From: Asanoa sp. WMMD1127
Lineage (GTDB): Bacteria; Actinomycetota; Actinomycetes; Mycobacteriales; Micromonosporaceae
Length of the DNA: 64,000 nt
Direction of reading: 5' to 3'
Assembly (NCBI RefSeq): GCF_029626225.1
Contig: NZ_JARUBP010000001.1
Coordinates: 7,192,001 to 7,256,000, forward strand
Shown here piece after piece: positions 31,168 to 40,538 of the stretch. The position numbers were made by a program, and so were the translations under genes. Positions within the stretch are counted from its first letter, which is position 1; each line of letters starts with the position of its first letter. Below the pieces are notes generated by a model that saw nothing but the letters and a program-made list of their open reading frames with translations, searched no databases and was not told where the DNA came from.

Positions 31168-32190
31168 ATGACCGATCGGGTGGGCGGCGGGGTGCGGCGA
31201 AAGCGCCCGACCATGCGGGACGTGGCCCGCGAGGCCGGCGTGGCGCTGCGCACGGTGTCCCGGGTCGTCAACGACGACCCGACGGTCGGCGCGCACCTGG
31301 TCAGCCGGGTCCGGGCGGCGATCACGGCGCTGGACTACGCGCCGGACGAGCGGGCTCAGCAGTTGCGCCGGGGCACGAGCGGCACGATCGGCGCGGCGGT
31401 GCGCAACCTGGCGGACGCGCACCCGGTGCTGTCCGCGGTCGACACCGCGTCGCGGGCCCGCGGCCTGGCGCTGCTGGCCATGTCGACGGAGGACGACGAG
31501 TCCCGCGAACGCGAGGCGGTCATGTCGATGTGCCGGCGCCGGGTCGACGGGATCGTCATCGAGCCGATCGGGCCGACCCATGACTACCTGGCCGCGGAGG
31601 TGGCCGCCGGGTTGCCGGTGGTGGCGGTCGACCGCCCGTGCGGCGGCGTCTCGGCGGATGCCGTGCTGTCCGACAATGCGGCCGGGATCGGCATGGCCTA
31701 CCGGCAGCTCTCGGTCCACGGGCACCGCCGGATCGCGTACATCGGGGACGACGAGCGGATTTTCACCGGTCGGGAGCGAGCGGCGGCGTTCCGGGCCAGC
31801 GTGGCGGCGAGCGGTGGGCCGCTGTCGGGGATGGTGCATCCGGGGGTGGTGACGCCTGAGCGGGTCTCGGCGGCGTTGGGCGCGGTGCTGTCCGGGCCGT
31901 CGCCGGCGACCGCGTTGATCACGGGCAACGTGGCGACGACGATCGAGGCCCTGCGCTGTCTGGGTGCCGACGCGGGGCGGTTGGCCCTGGTCGGGTTCGA
32001 CGACTTTCCGCTGGCGGACATCCTGCGGCCGGGGGTGACCGTGGTAGCGCAGAACACGGCGGTGATCGGCCAGACGGCGATCGACCTGCTGGTGGCCCGC
32101 TCGGCCGACCCGTCCCGCCCCGTCCAGACGGTCACGGTGCCGGTGGAGCTGATCCCCCGAGGCTCCGGCGAGCTCCCACCGGCCGACTGA
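31168..32190 (+). CDS. LacI-family transcriptional regulator
   Basis: This 340-residue repressor has the helix-turn-helix and hinge at the N-terminus (TMRDVAREAGVALRTVSRVV, about 15-35, and ALDYAPDERAQQLR), then a periplasmic-binding-protein-like sugar domain (VVAVDRPCGGVSADAVLSDN; HRRIAYIGDDERIFTGRERA; GFDDFPLADILRPGVTVV). ATG 31168 has AGAGGAGGA seven bases upstream; an ORF extension to 31120 is unsupported. Flanking palindromes at 31082 and 32208 are its probable sites. It should respond to the sugar taken up by the divergent operon. Confidence 0.94.
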   Translation: MTDRVGGGVRRKRPTMRDVAREAGVALRTVSRVVNDDPTVGAHLVSRVRAAITALDYAPDERAQQLRRGTSGTIGAAVRNLADAHPVLSAVDTASRARGLALLAMSTEDDESREREAVMSMCRRRVDGIVIEPIGPTHDYLAAEVAAGLPVVAVDRPCGGVSADAVLSDNAAGIGMAYRQLSVHGHRRIAYIGDDERIFTGRERAAAFRASVAASGGPLSGMVHPGVVTPERVSAALGAVLSGPSPATALITGNVATTIEALRCLGADAGRLALVGFDDFPLADILRPGVTVVAQNTAVIGQTAIDLLVARSADPSRPVQTVTVPVELIPRGSGELPPAD

Positions 32191-32207
32191 GCCGGCGGTC
32201 CCTCTCC

Positions 32208-32219
32208 GATAACGTTATC
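32208..32219. promoter_or_regulatory. Second LacI-type palindrome, downstream of lacI
   Basis: GATAACGTTATC at 32208-32219 repeats the core of the operator at 31082. It lies 17 bases after the lacI stop and 40 bases before the thioesterase start. It could repress the thioesterase gene or help loop the DNA around lacI with the first site, about 1.1 kb away. Confidence 0.7.
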
Positions 32220-32259
32220 CCGCTCGTCGGTTGTGCCGGAATGCGCATAGGGTGCGGGC

Positions 32260-32646
32260 ATGGACGGCGCCGCAGAGATGTTCGCCCGCGACAAGGCTTC
32301 CGAGTCGCTCGGGATGTCGGTTCTCACGCTCGAGCCCGGGCGGGCCGTGCTCGAGATGACCGTGACGGATCTGATGGTCAACGGCCACGGCATCGCCCAT
32401 GGTGGCTACGTCTTCCTGTTGGCGGACTCGGCTTTCGCCGGCGCCTGCAACTACCCGGGCGCGGTCACGGTCGCGGCGTCCGCCGAGATCGTGTTCGTCT
32501 CCGCGGCCCGGGAGGGCGACCGCCTGACGGCGACAGCGGTCGAACGCCACCGCGCCGGGAAGTCCGGCATCTACGACGTCACCGTCCGCTGCGGCGACCG
32601 CCTCGTCGCCGAGTTCCGCGGCCTGAGCCGCACGCTCTCCAGCTAG
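32260..32646 (+). CDS. PaaI-type hotdog thioesterase
   Basis: This 128-residue protein has the PaaI hotdog pattern: FARDKASESLGMSVLTLEPG, then MVNGHGIAHGGYVFLLADSA with the catalytic Asn/Gly-His-Gly region and the Asp that follows. It should hydrolyse hydroxyphenylacetyl-CoA or similar acyl-CoA side products. The other genes for phenylacetate breakdown are not in the window. A LacI-type palindrome lies just upstream. The stop shares CTAG (32643-32646) with the convergent alkylation-repair gene. Confidence 0.9.
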   Translation: MDGAAEMFARDKASESLGMSVLTLEPGRAVLEMTVTDLMVNGHGIAHGGYVFLLADSAFAGACNYPGAVTVAASAEIVFVSAAREGDRLTATAVERHRAGKSGIYDVTVRCGDRLVAEFRGLSRTLSS

Positions 32647-33314
32647 CTGTCGCCCGATGCACGTCGGGCGGCGAGGTAGCGAGCCCGCTCCTCCGCCTCG
32701 AGGTGTTCGGTCGCGAAGCGGACCACGACCCGCGGGGCGGTCGCCGCATGCTCGTCCAGGAAGGCCAGCAGGCGCGCCCGGTCGTGTTTGCCGGCCTCGC
32801 GGAGCATGCCGCCGACGACCGTGTTGACGTACTCGTGCGGGTCGTCGACCAGCATCTCGGCCAGGGCGAACGTGTCGTCCGCGTCGCCCGCCCGCACCAG
32901 GGCCAGCGTGGCGAACATGGCGATCCGCCGTTCCCACCAGTGCGGCGAGCGGGCCAGGTCGTAGAGGACGTCGCGGGGTTTGTCGCGCAGGTGCGCGCCG
33001 ACCACCTGGTGTGCGCTCAGGTCGACCAGGTCCCAGGTGTCGATGCGGTCCGTGCGCCTCAGGTAGAGAGCGAACAGGTCCGCGCGCGTCGACTCCGAGG
33101 TGCGCTTCGCGCCGGCCTGGTTGCCCATGATGCGCAGGGCGCCGACGCGTACGAGATGGTTGCCGCTGTCGAGCAGGATGTCGAGCTCCGCGAGCGGCAG
33201 GTCGCCGAACTCCTTGGCGAGGCCGAACACGTCGCCCATCCGGACCCGGTCGCGGCCCGGCGGCGGTCGGAGGGCCTCGATCCGCGCGGTGAACGCGGCG
33301 GCGGTCAGCGTCAT
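32643..33314 (-). CDS. AlkD-like DNA alkylation repair protein (HEAT repeats)
   Basis: This 223-residue all-helical protein follows the AlkD family, DNA glycosylases that remove alkylated bases without flipping them out. The catalytic set known from Bacillus AlkD (Trp109, Asp113, Arg148) appears to be present as Trp94 and Asp98 in DTWDLVDLSAH and Arg129 or Arg130 in HWWERRIAMFA. HEAT-like helix pairs include LAELDILLDSGNHLVRVGAL and VVRFATEHLEAEERARYL. ATG 33314 is used; the frame runs on to 33647 but that part is Arg/Pro-rich and unlike the family. It is a single gene convergent with the thioesterase. Confidence 0.88.
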   Translation of the reverse strand: MTLTAAAFTARIEALRPPPGRDRVRMGDVFGLAKEFGDLPLAELDILLDSGNHLVRVGALRIMGNQAGAKRTSESTRADLFALYLRRTDRIDTWDLVDLSAHQVVGAHLRDKPRDVLYDLARSPHWWERRIAMFATLALVRAGDADDTFALAEMLVDDPHEYVNTVVGGMLREAGKHDRARLLAFLDEHAATAPRVVVRFATEHLEAEERARYLAARRASGDS

Positions 33315-33391
33315 CCGACGATGATCGCGCCGATAGCCGAGGCGGTCCAGCACGTAGCGGCCGGGCGCCCGCCCTGGCCATACTCGCCTCC

Positions 33392-34681
33392 ATGCACCCT
33401 CCGCTCGACCGCAGCACGCTGACCGCCGTGGAGGCCGCCGCGCTGGCCGCGGTCGACGAGGCCGGCATCGGCCCGACCTTGCTCGAACTCCTGGCGGTGC
33501 CCAGCGTGACGGGCACCGCGGCCGAGTCCGAGCTGCAGCACCTGCTGGCGCGCCGGCTGGCGACCCTGGACCTCGACGTCGACCTGTGGCGGATGGACCT
33601 CGACGCCCTCCGCGCACACCCGGACTTCCCGGGCAGCGAGGCCCCACGCACAGAGGCTTGGGGCCTGGTGGCCGGCACCCGCCACCGCACCGACGGACCC
33701 GCGCTGATCCTCCAGGGCCACGTCGACGTCGTGCCGCCGGGCGACCAAGCCCAGTGGGAAGGCGACCCGTTCCGCCCGCGGACCGTCGGGGACACCGTGC
33801 ACGCCCGTGGCGCCTGCGACATGAAGGCCGGCCTCGTGGCGATCCTCGCCGCCCTGGAGGCGATCAAGACGGCGGGCGCACGGCCGCGCGGCCACGTCTC
33901 GGTGCACTTCGTCGTGAGCGAGGAGGACGGCGGCCTCGGCGCGTTCGGCACGCTCGAGCGCGGCCACACCGGCGACGCCTGCATCATCACCGAACCGACC
34001 AGCGGCGCCATCATGACCGCCAACGCGGGCGCCCTCACCTTCCGCATCGAGGTGCCGGGCCAGGCCACCCACGGCAGCACGCGGTACGCCGGCGTCAGCG
34101 CGATCGACGCCTACCTCCCGATCCATCGGGCGCTGGCCCGACTCGAGTCCCGCCGCAACGCCGACCCGGACCCGCTCATGTCCGGCTACCCGATCCCGTA
34201 CCCGCTGTCGGTCGGCACCGTCCAGGCCGGCGACTGGGCCAGCAGCGTCCCCGACCTGCTGGTCGCCGAAGGGCGGCTCGGCGTGCGGCTGGGCGAGGAC
34301 CCGGCCCGGGCCCGCGCCGAGCTCGAGACATCAGTGGCCGAAGCCTGCGCCGACGACCCTTGGCTGCGCGCCCACCCCGCCACCGTGACGTGGCCCGGCG
34401 GCCAGTTCGCCAGCGGACGCCTGCCGCCCGGGCACCCGCTGGCCGCACTCGTCACACAGGCCCACGCCGAGGTCACCAACGGCGCGCGGCCACTGGAGCG
34501 GGGCGCACCCTACGGCAGCGACCTGCGGCTGTACGCGGGCAAGGACATCCCCACCCTGCAGTACGGCCCGGGCGACGTGCGCCTCGCCCACGGCCCACGC
34601 GAGCAGGTCGACGTGAGCGACGTGGTCACCGTCGCCCGCACCCTGGTGCTCGCGACCCTGCGCACGGTCGGCACGAGGTAG
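33392..34681 (+). CDS. M20-family metallopeptidase (ArgE/DapE type)
   Basis: This 429-residue zinc enzyme has the M20 metal sites: His110 and Asp112 in LQGHVDVVPPGD, bridging Asp143 in VHARGACDMKAG, catalytic Glu177 with Glu178 in FVVSEEDGG. The lid domain contains the partner His (EVPGQATHGSTRY). The nearest family is acetylornithine deacetylase/succinyl-diaminopimelate desuccinylase, but neighbours give no arginine or lysine context, so it may act on another N-acyl amino acid. The start ATG 33392 is 77 bases from the divergent alkD-like gene. Confidence 0.92.
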   Translation: MHPPLDRSTLTAVEAAALAAVDEAGIGPTLLELLAVPSVTGTAAESELQHLLARRLATLDLDVDLWRMDLDALRAHPDFPGSEAPRTEAWGLVAGTRHRTDGPALILQGHVDVVPPGDQAQWEGDPFRPRTVGDTVHARGACDMKAGLVAILAALEAIKTAGARPRGHVSVHFVVSEEDGGLGAFGTLERGHTGDACIITEPTSGAIMTANAGALTFRIEVPGQATHGSTRYAGVSAIDAYLPIHRALARLESRRNADPDPLMSGYPIPYPLSVGTVQAGDWASSVPDLLVAEGRLGVRLGEDPARARAELETSVAEACADDPWLRAHPATVTWPGGQFASGRLPPGHPLAALVTQAHAEVTNGARPLERGAPYGSDLRLYAGKDIPTLQYGPGDVRLAHGPREQVDVSDVVTVARTLVLATLRTVGTR

Positions 34682-34705
34682 GCCGGCCGCACCAGGTAGC
34701 CGGCT

Positions 34706-34969
34706 TCACGCGCGGCGGTTGCGGCCCGTCAGCCACGACAGGGCGCTCAGCAGACCGAACCCCGCGACCGCCCCGATCACCGCGAACACCACCCACTGCA
34801 CGCCCGGGTGGACGCCGTCGAGCACCCCGGAGGCCAGCCACACGCAGAGGCCGCCGACGAAGAGCGACGCGACCAGCGCGACGACGATCGCCGTGAGGCG
34901 CTGCCCGTTGGTGGCGGACGGGTACGTGTTGAGACGACGTTCGAGGCGGCTCCAGTCCCGATTCGGCAT
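34706..34969 (-). CDS. Small membrane protein, two helices, function unknown
   Basis: This 87-residue protein has a charged N-terminus (MPNRDWSRLERRLNTYPSAT), then two membrane helices (LTAIVVALVASLFVGGLCVWL and WVVFAVIGAVAGFGLLSALSW) and a basic tail (TGRNRRA), which suggests both ends face the cytoplasm. I do not recognise a named family. It lies alone between the M20 peptidase (convergent) and the DUF574 methyltransferase (same strand, 40 bases upstream), with which it might share a transcript. Confidence 0.75.
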   Translation of the reverse strand: MPNRDWSRLERRLNTYPSATNGQRLTAIVVALVASLFVGGLCVWLASGVLDGVHPGVQWVVFAVIGAVAGFGLLSALSWLTGRNRRA

Positions 34970-35009
34970 GGGAAGCGCAGTACCCGAACGGCCGCGCGCG
35001 TGAACCTGC

Positions 35010-35840
35010 CTAGGGCAGGCGGCCTACCCCCGCCCAGACGCAGGAGAGGCGCGGGTCGTCGGCGAAGTCGGTCGGGTCGTCGGGCTGCGGACGCCACTGC
35101 GTCACCCAGACGATGCCCGGGTCGACGAGCTCGGCCGGCCCGAAGAAGCGCGCCACACCCTCGCGCGTGCGGCCGCCGGCGGGCGTCGCGGTGCGCTGGT
35201 TGTAGACCTTCTGGATGGTGCTGTGCTCCTCGCTGGTGACCGACGCGTCGGCGCCCTCGTTGGCGCCGTGCGACACCAGCACGTAGCTGCCCGGCGCGAG
35301 CGCGTCGCGGAACTGGTCGACGAGGCCGTAGGCCTGGTCGTCGTCGGGCACGAAGTGCAGCACCGCGCAGAGCAGCAGGGCCACCGGCTGGTCGAAGTCG
35401 AGCGTCTTGAGCACCACCGGGTGGTCGAGGACGGCGCGCGGCTGGCGCATGTCGCCCTGAATCGCGGTGACGCGGCCGGTGTCCCCGATCAGGTCGAGGC
35501 TCTCGGAGACCGCGATCGGGTCGATGTCCACATAGACCACACGCGACTCGGGTGCGACCTCCTGGACGATCTCGTGGACGCTGCCCTGGGTCGGCATGCC
35601 GGAGCCCAGGTCGAGGAACTGCCGCACGCCGGCCTCGGCCAGGTGGCGCACGGCCCGGCGCAGGAACGCGCGGTTGGCCTTGGCCATCGCGGGCGCGGAC
35701 GGCATCATCGCCACGACGCGCGCGGCCGCCTCGCGGTCGGCCGGGAAGTTGTGCACGCCGTCTAGGAAGTAGTCGTAGATCCGGGCGGCGGTCGCCGGCT
35801 TGGTCGATCGGTCACTCACGCCGGTGCTCTCCACGTCCAT
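35010..35840 (-). CDS. DUF574-type SAM-dependent methyltransferase
   Basis: This 276-residue protein belongs to the actinobacterial DUF574 (Methyltransf_19) family. It has the usual start [23 protein letters not shown]-binding motif [16 protein letters not shown], motif II acidic residue in [14 protein letters not shown], and [20 protein letters not shown]. The family is greatly expanded in Streptomyces and Micromonosporaceae; its substrates are largely unknown to me. ATG 35840 is 151 bases from the divergent subtilase start. Confidence 0.93.
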   Translation of the reverse strand: MDVESTGVSDRSTKPATAARIYDYFLDGVHNFPADREAAARVVAMMPSAPAMAKANRAFLRRAVRHLAEAGVRQFLDLGSGMPTQGSVHEIVQEVAPESRVVYVDIDPIAVSESLDLIGDTGRVTAIQGDMRQPRAVLDHPVVLKTLDFDQPVALLLCAVLHFVPDDDQAYGLVDQFRDALAPGSYVLVSHGANEGADASVTSEEHSTIQKVYNQRTATPAGGRTREGVARFFGPAELVDPGIVWVTQWRPQPDDPTDFADDPRLSCVWAGVGRLP

Positions 35841-35991
35841 GGCGCAGACGGTACCGTGCCGCCCACAGGGGACGCTGCCCCAGGTTCATAAACAGTTTTG
35901 GCGTTACGAATCGTCGACTGCTGTTAACCGCTCTGCCCTCCCACGCCCGCCGCTCCTAGGTTCGTCGGCACCCCCCTGGGAGGAGACAACT

Positions 35992-37941
35992 GTGCGGCAG
36001 AGAGCATCCGGACTCGGCGTCGCGGCCATCGTCGCGGCCGCCGCGGTCCTGGGCGTCGGCGTCCCCGCGGGCGCCGAACCCGCCAACCCCCAACCCACCC
36101 CCATCCGGTACGCGGACAGCCCCAACGCCGTACCCGGGCGCTACATCGTGGTCCTCAAAGACGGCGCCGACGCACGGACGAAGGCCCGCGACCTCACCAC
36201 CCGCTTCGGCGGCCAGGCCCGGCACGTCTACACGACGGCCCTGCGCGGGTACGCCGGCACCATGTCGGAGCAGCAGGCCCGCACGCTGGCCGCCGACCCG
36301 GCCGTCGCGTCGGTGGAGGCGGTGCAGCGGATCGGCGTCGCCGACACCCAGAACAACCCGCCGAACTGGGGCGACGACCGGATCGACCAGCAGAACCTGC
36401 CGTTGAACCAGGCCTACACGTACCCCGCCAACCCCGGTCAGGGCGCGACGGTCTACGTGCTGGACACCGGCATCAACGCCAACCACGTCGACTTCACCGG
36501 CCGCGTGCGGCAGGGCACGGACATGGTCGACAACGACAGCTCGCCGACCGACTGCCACGGGCACGGCACGCACGTGGCCGGCACGGCGGTGGGCACCACG
36601 TACGGCGTGGCCAAGAAGGCGAGCGTCGTGGCCGTACGCGTGCTGAACTGCCAGGGCAGCGGCACCAACGACGACCTGATCGCCGGCATCGACTGGGTGC
36701 GCGCCAACGCGCAGAAGCCGGCGGTCGTCAACTACAGCATCGGTTGCCAGAGCCGGTGCAGCAGCCAGGCCATGGACAGCGCGGTGTCGAGCCTCATCTC
36801 GTCCGGCGTGCAGTTCGTCCAGGCGGCGGGCAACTCGTCGGACGACGCCTGCTACTACAGCCCGCAGGCGGTGGCGGCGGCGGTCACCGTCGGCAACACC
36901 AACAGCTCCGACGCCCGCAACAGCAGCAGCAACTACGGCTCGTGCCTCGACATCTTCGCGCCGGGTACGAGCATCGTGTCGGCCTCCTACTCGAGCAACA
37001 CCGGCAGCGCCACGATGACCGGCACCTCGATGGCGTCGCCGCACACGGCCGGCGCGGCGGCTGTCTGGCTTGGACTGAACCCGAACGCCACGCCGGCCCA
37101 GGTGCGGGACGCGCTGGTCACCAACGCCACGAGCGGCAAGGTGACCAGCCCCGGCTCCGGCTCGCCGAACCGGTTGCTCTACACGGGCTTCATGAACGGC
37201 GGCACCAACCCGAACAACCCCGCGGTGACCAACCCCGGCAACCAGACGACGGTCGTCGGGCAGCAGGTCAACCTGCAACTGCGGGCGTCGGGCGGCACGA
37301 CGCCGTACACCTGGAGCGCCTCGGGTCTGCCGGCCGGCCTGTCGGTCAACGCGTCGACCGGCGTGATCAGCGGTAGTCCCACCGCCGCCGGCACGTCCAC
37401 CGTCACGGTGACCGTGCGCGACAGCGCGTCGCGGACCGGCACGGCCACCTTCACCTGGACGGTCACGACCGGTGGCGGCGGTTGCACGCCGGTGCAGGTC
37501 GTCGGCAACCCGAGCCTGGAGAGCGGGACCACGCCGTGGTCGGCGAACTCCGGCGTGATCGGGGCGTGGGCGAGCTACGGCTACCCGGGCCACACGGGCA
37601 CCCGGAGCGCCTGGCTCGGCGGCCAGGGCCGCACGCACACCGACTACGTCCAGCAGTCGGTGACGATCCCGGCGGCGTGCACCAGCGCGACGCTGCGCTA
37701 CTGGGTGCGGATCACCACGGCCGAGAACGACGGGCAGGTCTGGGACCGGCTGACGGTGACCATGGGCAGCACCACCGTCGGCTCCGCGACCAACCTCGAC
37801 GCCAACTCCGCGTACGTGGAGAAGGTCGTCGACGTCACCCAGTTCCGCGGGCAGACGGTGACCCTGCGGTTCAACGGGGCGGAGGACCAGTCGCTGCAGA
37901 CCAGCTTCGTGGTCGACGACGTGACCATCAACGCGTCCTGA
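35992..37941 (+). CDS. Secreted subtilisin-like serine protease with Ig-like and C-terminal binding domains
   Basis: This 649-residue protein has a signal peptide (about 1-28), an inhibitor I9 propeptide (about 49-110: [20 protein letters not shown]), and a peptidase S8 domain (about 130-395) with catalytic Asp158 ([11 protein letters not shown]), His191 ([10 protein letters not shown]) and Ser346 ([10 protein letters not shown]). An Ig/He_PIG-type domain follows (about 405-495: [20 protein letters not shown]). A C-terminal beta-sandwich with [13 protein letters not shown] and [12 protein letters not shown] ends the protein. I chose GTG 35992 because GGGAGGAG lies eight bases ahead and the signal peptide begins there. 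The protein is exported and probably self-processed. Confidence 0.94.
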   Translation: MRQRASGLGVAAIVAAAAVLGVGVPAGAEPANPQPTPIRYADSPNAVPGRYIVVLKDGADARTKARDLTTRFGGQARHVYTTALRGYAGTMSEQQARTLAADPAVASVEAVQRIGVADTQNNPPNWGDDRIDQQNLPLNQAYTYPANPGQGATVYVLDTGINANHVDFTGRVRQGTDMVDNDSSPTDCHGHGTHVAGTAVGTTYGVAKKASVVAVRVLNCQGSGTNDDLIAGIDWVRANAQKPAVVNYSIGCQSRCSSQAMDSAVSSLISSGVQFVQAAGNSSDDACYYSPQAVAAAVTVGNTNSSDARNSSSNYGSCLDIFAPGTSIVSASYSSNTGSATMTGTSMASPHTAGAAAVWLGLNPNATPAQVRDALVTNATSGKVTSPGSGSPNRLLYTGFMNGGTNPNNPAVTNPGNQTTVVGQQVNLQLRASGGTTPYTWSASGLPAGLSVNASTGVISGSPTAAGTSTVTVTVRDSASRTGTATFTWTVTTGGGGCTPVQVVGNPSLESGTTPWSANSGVIGAWASYGYPGHTGTRSAWLGGQGRTHTDYVQQSVTIPAACTSATLRYWVRITTAENDGQVWDRLTVTMGSTTVGSATNLDANSAYVEKVVDVTQFRGQTVTLRFNGAEDQSLQTSFVVDDVTINAS

Positions 37942-37954
37942 TCTCCGTCGGCAA

Positions 37955-37985
37955 AGGCCGGGTCGCTCACGAGGCGGCCCGGCCT
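37955..37985. terminator. Bidirectional terminator between the subtilase and XRE genes
   Basis: AGGCCGGGTCGC (37955-37966) pairs with GCGGCCCGGCCT (37974-37985) around a seven-base loop, with one T-G pair. It lies between convergent genes, 13 bases after the protease stop, and includes the end of the regulator's stop codon. Confidence 0.75.
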
Positions 37986-38940
37986 AGTCCCATTCCCAGC
38001 GCATGCCGACGATGCCGGGTGGCACGTCGGCCGCGACCAGGTGGGCGCCGTGGGTCGAGCCGATCCAGACCTCGCGTACGCCCTGGTCCGGCGCGTGGAG
38101 GCCGCGGCGCTCGAAGCGGTAGCAGCGCGCCGGGACCGCGTCGTGGTCGAACTGGACCTGCAGGACGTACTCGCCGACCGGTGTCGAGAAGCCGTGGTAG
38201 TAGTTGTCCGTCGTGACGCGCGAGCCGCTCTCGAACTCGTACTCGATGACCGCGGTGTCGCCCTGGGCCAGCATCCGGTCGAAGATGATCTCCGCCGCGA
38301 GCAGCCCGGTGCCCGGATCGGACCGCACCCGCCCGACCCGGCAGTTGCGCAGCGGATGCACCCCCACCGGCGCGTCGGGGTCGTCGGTGTGGAAGATCCC
38401 GACGGTACGCGAGACGCGGTCGACGTTGGCCCGCAACACCTGCCGGCAGTTGAGCCCGCGCTCCTGCCGGTCGGCGCCGACCAGGTAGAGGTCGTGCATG
38501 CTGACCCGGGACAGCTCGTGGTACATCCACTTGTCCAGCTCGCTCATGATCTTCGAGACGCTGGCGCCGTTCTCGAACAACCGGTCGATGTCGATCGTCC
38601 CCGGTGGCTGGTTGAGCCAGCGGCCGCGGGGCCGGCGCGGGCCGAGCTGGGCGATCAGCGACTCGGCGGGCAGGGCCAGGATCTGCTCCATCAGCCGCAC
38701 GGCCCGCATCGACTCGGGCCGCTCGGGCCGGCTGCGGCCGCGCCGCCAGTAGCTCAGGGTGGTCAGGCTGACCGTCACCCCCGCCGCCGCGAGCCGCGCC
38801 TGGATCTCCTCGGGCCGGATCCCCCGGTCCTCCATGGCCAGATGCAGGGCGGCGGAGAACGGGCCGGTACGCAGCGCGTGCGCCAGGTCGCGTCCGAGCG
38901 GATCCGATCGAGCCTTTTCCATGAACGCGAGTATCGCCAC
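37984..38940 (-). CDS. XRE-like helix-turn-helix regulator with large C-terminal domain
   Basis: This 318-residue protein has an N-terminal XRE-type DNA-binding region (about 25-75: SAALHLAMEDRGIRPEEIQA; VSLTTLSYWRRGRSRPER). The remaining 220 residues match no domain I can name; they contain DLYLVGADRQERGLNCRQVL and an immunoglobulin-like pattern (TAVIEYEFESGSRVTTDNYY) that recurs in this actinobacterial family. GTG 38940 is the longest start; ATG 38922 (MEKARSD) is equally plausible and neither has a strong ribosome site. It is transcribed away from the surface-protein gene, and a 27-bp inverted repeat lies between them, so it may control that gene and itself. Confidence 0.75.
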   Translation of the reverse strand: MAILAFMEKARSDPLGRDLAHALRTGPFSAALHLAMEDRGIRPEEIQARLAAAGVTVSLTTLSYWRRGRSRPERPESMRAVRLMEQILALPAESLIAQLGPRRPRGRWLNQPPGTIDIDRLFENGASVSKIMSELDKWMYHELSRVSMHDLYLVGADRQERGLNCRQVLRANVDRVSRTVGIFHTDDPDAPVGVHPLRNCRVGRVRSDPGTGLLAAEIIFDRMLAQGDTAVIEYEFESGSRVTTDNYYHGFSTPVGEYVLQVQFDHDAVPARCYRFERRGLHAPDQGVREVWIGSTHGAHLVAADVPPGIVGMRWEWD

Positions 38941-38975
38941 GGGGGTGCCCGGACGCCACCGCCCCGCCGCGACCC

Positions 38976-39005
38976 TTGAGAAGGAATCGGATTACCGTGC
39001 ATATT
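38976..39005 (+). promoter_or_regulatory. Probable promoter of the surface-protein gene
   Basis: TTGAGA (38976-38981) and CATATT (39000-39005) are separated by 18 bases and lie in a locally AT-rich patch of a very GC-rich region. The -10 part sits inside the 27-bp inverted repeat, so a protein bound there would block transcription. Starts would fall near 39012. Confidence 0.5.
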
Positions 39006-39025
39006 GTGAAAATTGTCCAATATGC
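38999..39025. promoter_or_regulatory. 27-bp inverted repeat (candidate operator)
   Basis: GCATATTG (38999-39006) and CAATATGC (39018-39025) are perfect inverted arms separated by 11 bases. AT-rich arms of this kind stand out in the region. The site lies between the XRE-like regulator and the surface-protein gene and is the best candidate for the binding site of that regulator. Confidence 0.65.
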
Positions 39026-39026
39026 T

Positions 39027-39056
39027 CCCCCTGACGTATGAGTCCGATTCAGGGGG
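39027..39056 (+). promoter_or_regulatory. 5'UTR hairpin that covers the ribosome-binding site
   Basis: CCCCCTGA (39027-39034) pairs perfectly with TCAGGGGG (39049-39056) across a 14-base loop. The right arm contains the Shine-Dalgarno run GGGGG, which ends eight bases before ATG 39065. When folded, the hairpin would hide the ribosome site, so translation may depend on temperature, a ligand or a protein. This is read from sequence only. Confidence 0.6.
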
Positions 39057-39064
39057 CGGTTCTG

Positions 39065-40531
39065 ATGGCAACACGCGCGCGGGCCCGGGTGCCCGCTCTC
39101 GCCGCGGCCGCGGCGGTGGTGACGGCCGCGGCGCTGTGGGCGTCGTGGGCGCCGGCGGAGGCGATCGGGCCGGTCAACCCGGTCGACGGCGGCCCCGAGC
39201 TCAGCGGCTTCCTGGTGGTGGTCGAGCAGAACGCCACGCTGACCAGCAACGAGAGCGAAGGGCCGGTGGCGATCGGTGGCGACCTCACCATCGGCGGCAC
39301 CTACCAGATCTCGTCGAACACCGGGCACACGTACGGGACGGATGCCCAGCCGACAGCGCTGGTGATCGGCGGCCGGGCGCTGCTGACGACGCCGCCGAGC
39401 CTGGCCAGCGGCTATCTCCAGGTCAACAACAACAAGTACCTCAAGATCGGCGACACCACCGGGGTGGCGGTCCTCGACCAGGCCAACATCCTGCAGATCG
39501 TCCCGGACCCGCCGGCCGACCCCAACACGTTCCCGCGGGTGCAGAACGGCGCCAACCAGACGCCGGCGAGTGCGACCGCCGCGACCGGCATCGACTTCGC
39601 GGGCGCGTTCGCGACCTACCGGAGCCGCGCGGAAGAGATGGCCACCTGCCCGGGCACGGTGACGCTGCGGAACGCCAACGGGGGTCCCATCGCGCGGCCG
39701 ATCACGTCGCCGACGCAGGTGTACGTGGACCTCACCAACAACCAGACGAACGTGCTCAACCTGACGGCGTCCGAGATGGACAACATCGTCAGCATCACCT
39801 ACAACGATCCGCCGACGGCCAACAGGCCGGTCCTGATCAACGTCGACACCGGGCCCAGCTACACCTGGAACCCGCCGACGTCCGCAGGGGTGGGCGGGCA
39901 GCAGGCGTCGTACATCCTCTACAACTTCCCGAACGTCACGGACCTGACCCAGACGGGGGCCAACTCCGTCGAGGGCACGGTGTACGCGCCGAACGCCACG
40001 CTGACCGACACGAACTCGGGCAACATCGAGGGCAGCGTCATCGTGTCGAACCTGGTGCACGGCACGGCGTCGGCCAACGGCGGCGAGATGCACAACTTCC
40101 CGTTCGACACGACCATCCAATGTGTCTCGTCGACCCCGACGCCGACTCCGACCGTGACGCCGACGGGCACGCCGACGCCGACCCCGACGGCCACGCCTAC
40201 GCCCACGCCTACGCCGACCCCGACCCCGACCCCGACGCCGACGGGCAGCCCGACGCCCACGCCGACCCCGTCGGGCACCGGGTCACCGACACCGACGCCC
40301 ACCGGCAGCCCGACGCCGACACCGTCCGACACGTTCGTGCCGCCGGTGTGGCCGACCGAGCGTCCGCCCTACGTGCCGCATCCGGGCATCGGCGGCGGCC
40401 GGCCACCGGGCGACATGCCCGTGACCGGTTCCCCGGTCAAGCCGATCGCCATCGGCGGCGCGCTCGCCGTGCTGACCGGCCTGGGAGTGCTGCTCCTGGT
40501 CCGCCGCCGGCGGGGCCTGACCGAGTCCTGA
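39065..40531 (+). CDS. Wall-anchored choice-of-anchor A family surface protein
   Basis: This 488-residue protein has a signal peptide ([20 protein letters not shown] ending APAEA), then a choice-of-anchor A/collagen-binding-A type domain (about 35-355: [60 protein letters not shown]). A 65-residue Pro-Thr rod (about 358-420, mostly TPTPTP with GTP and GSP steps) spans the wall. The C-terminus has MPVTG, a LPXTG-like sorting motif, a hydrophobic helix ([18 protein letters not shown]) and RRRR. Sortase would link it to peptidoglycan; no sortase gene is in the window. ATG 39065 follows AGGGGGCGG; an upstream ATG at 39038 is in the hairpin. It is probably an adhesin or outer-surface structural protein. 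Confidence 0.88.
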   Translation: MATRARARVPALAAAAAVVTAAALWASWAPAEAIGPVNPVDGGPELSGFLVVVEQNATLTSNESEGPVAIGGDLTIGGTYQISSNTGHTYGTDAQPTALVIGGRALLTTPPSLASGYLQVNNNKYLKIGDTTGVAVLDQANILQIVPDPPADPNTFPRVQNGANQTPASATAATGIDFAGAFATYRSRAEEMATCPGTVTLRNANGGPIARPITSPTQVYVDLTNNQTNVLNLTASEMDNIVSITYNDPPTANRPVLINVDTGPSYTWNPPTSAGVGGQQASYILYNFPNVTDLTQTGANSVEGTVYAPNATLTDTNSGNIEGSVIVSNLVHGTASANGGEMHNFPFDTTIQCVSSTPTPTPTVTPTGTPTPTPTATPTPTPTPTPTPTPTPTGSPTPTPTPSGTGSPTPTPTGSPTPTPSDTFVPPVWPTERPPYVPHPGIGGGRPPGDMPVTGSPVKPIAIGGALAVLTGLGVLLLVRRRRGLTES

Positions 40532-40538
40532 CCTAAGC

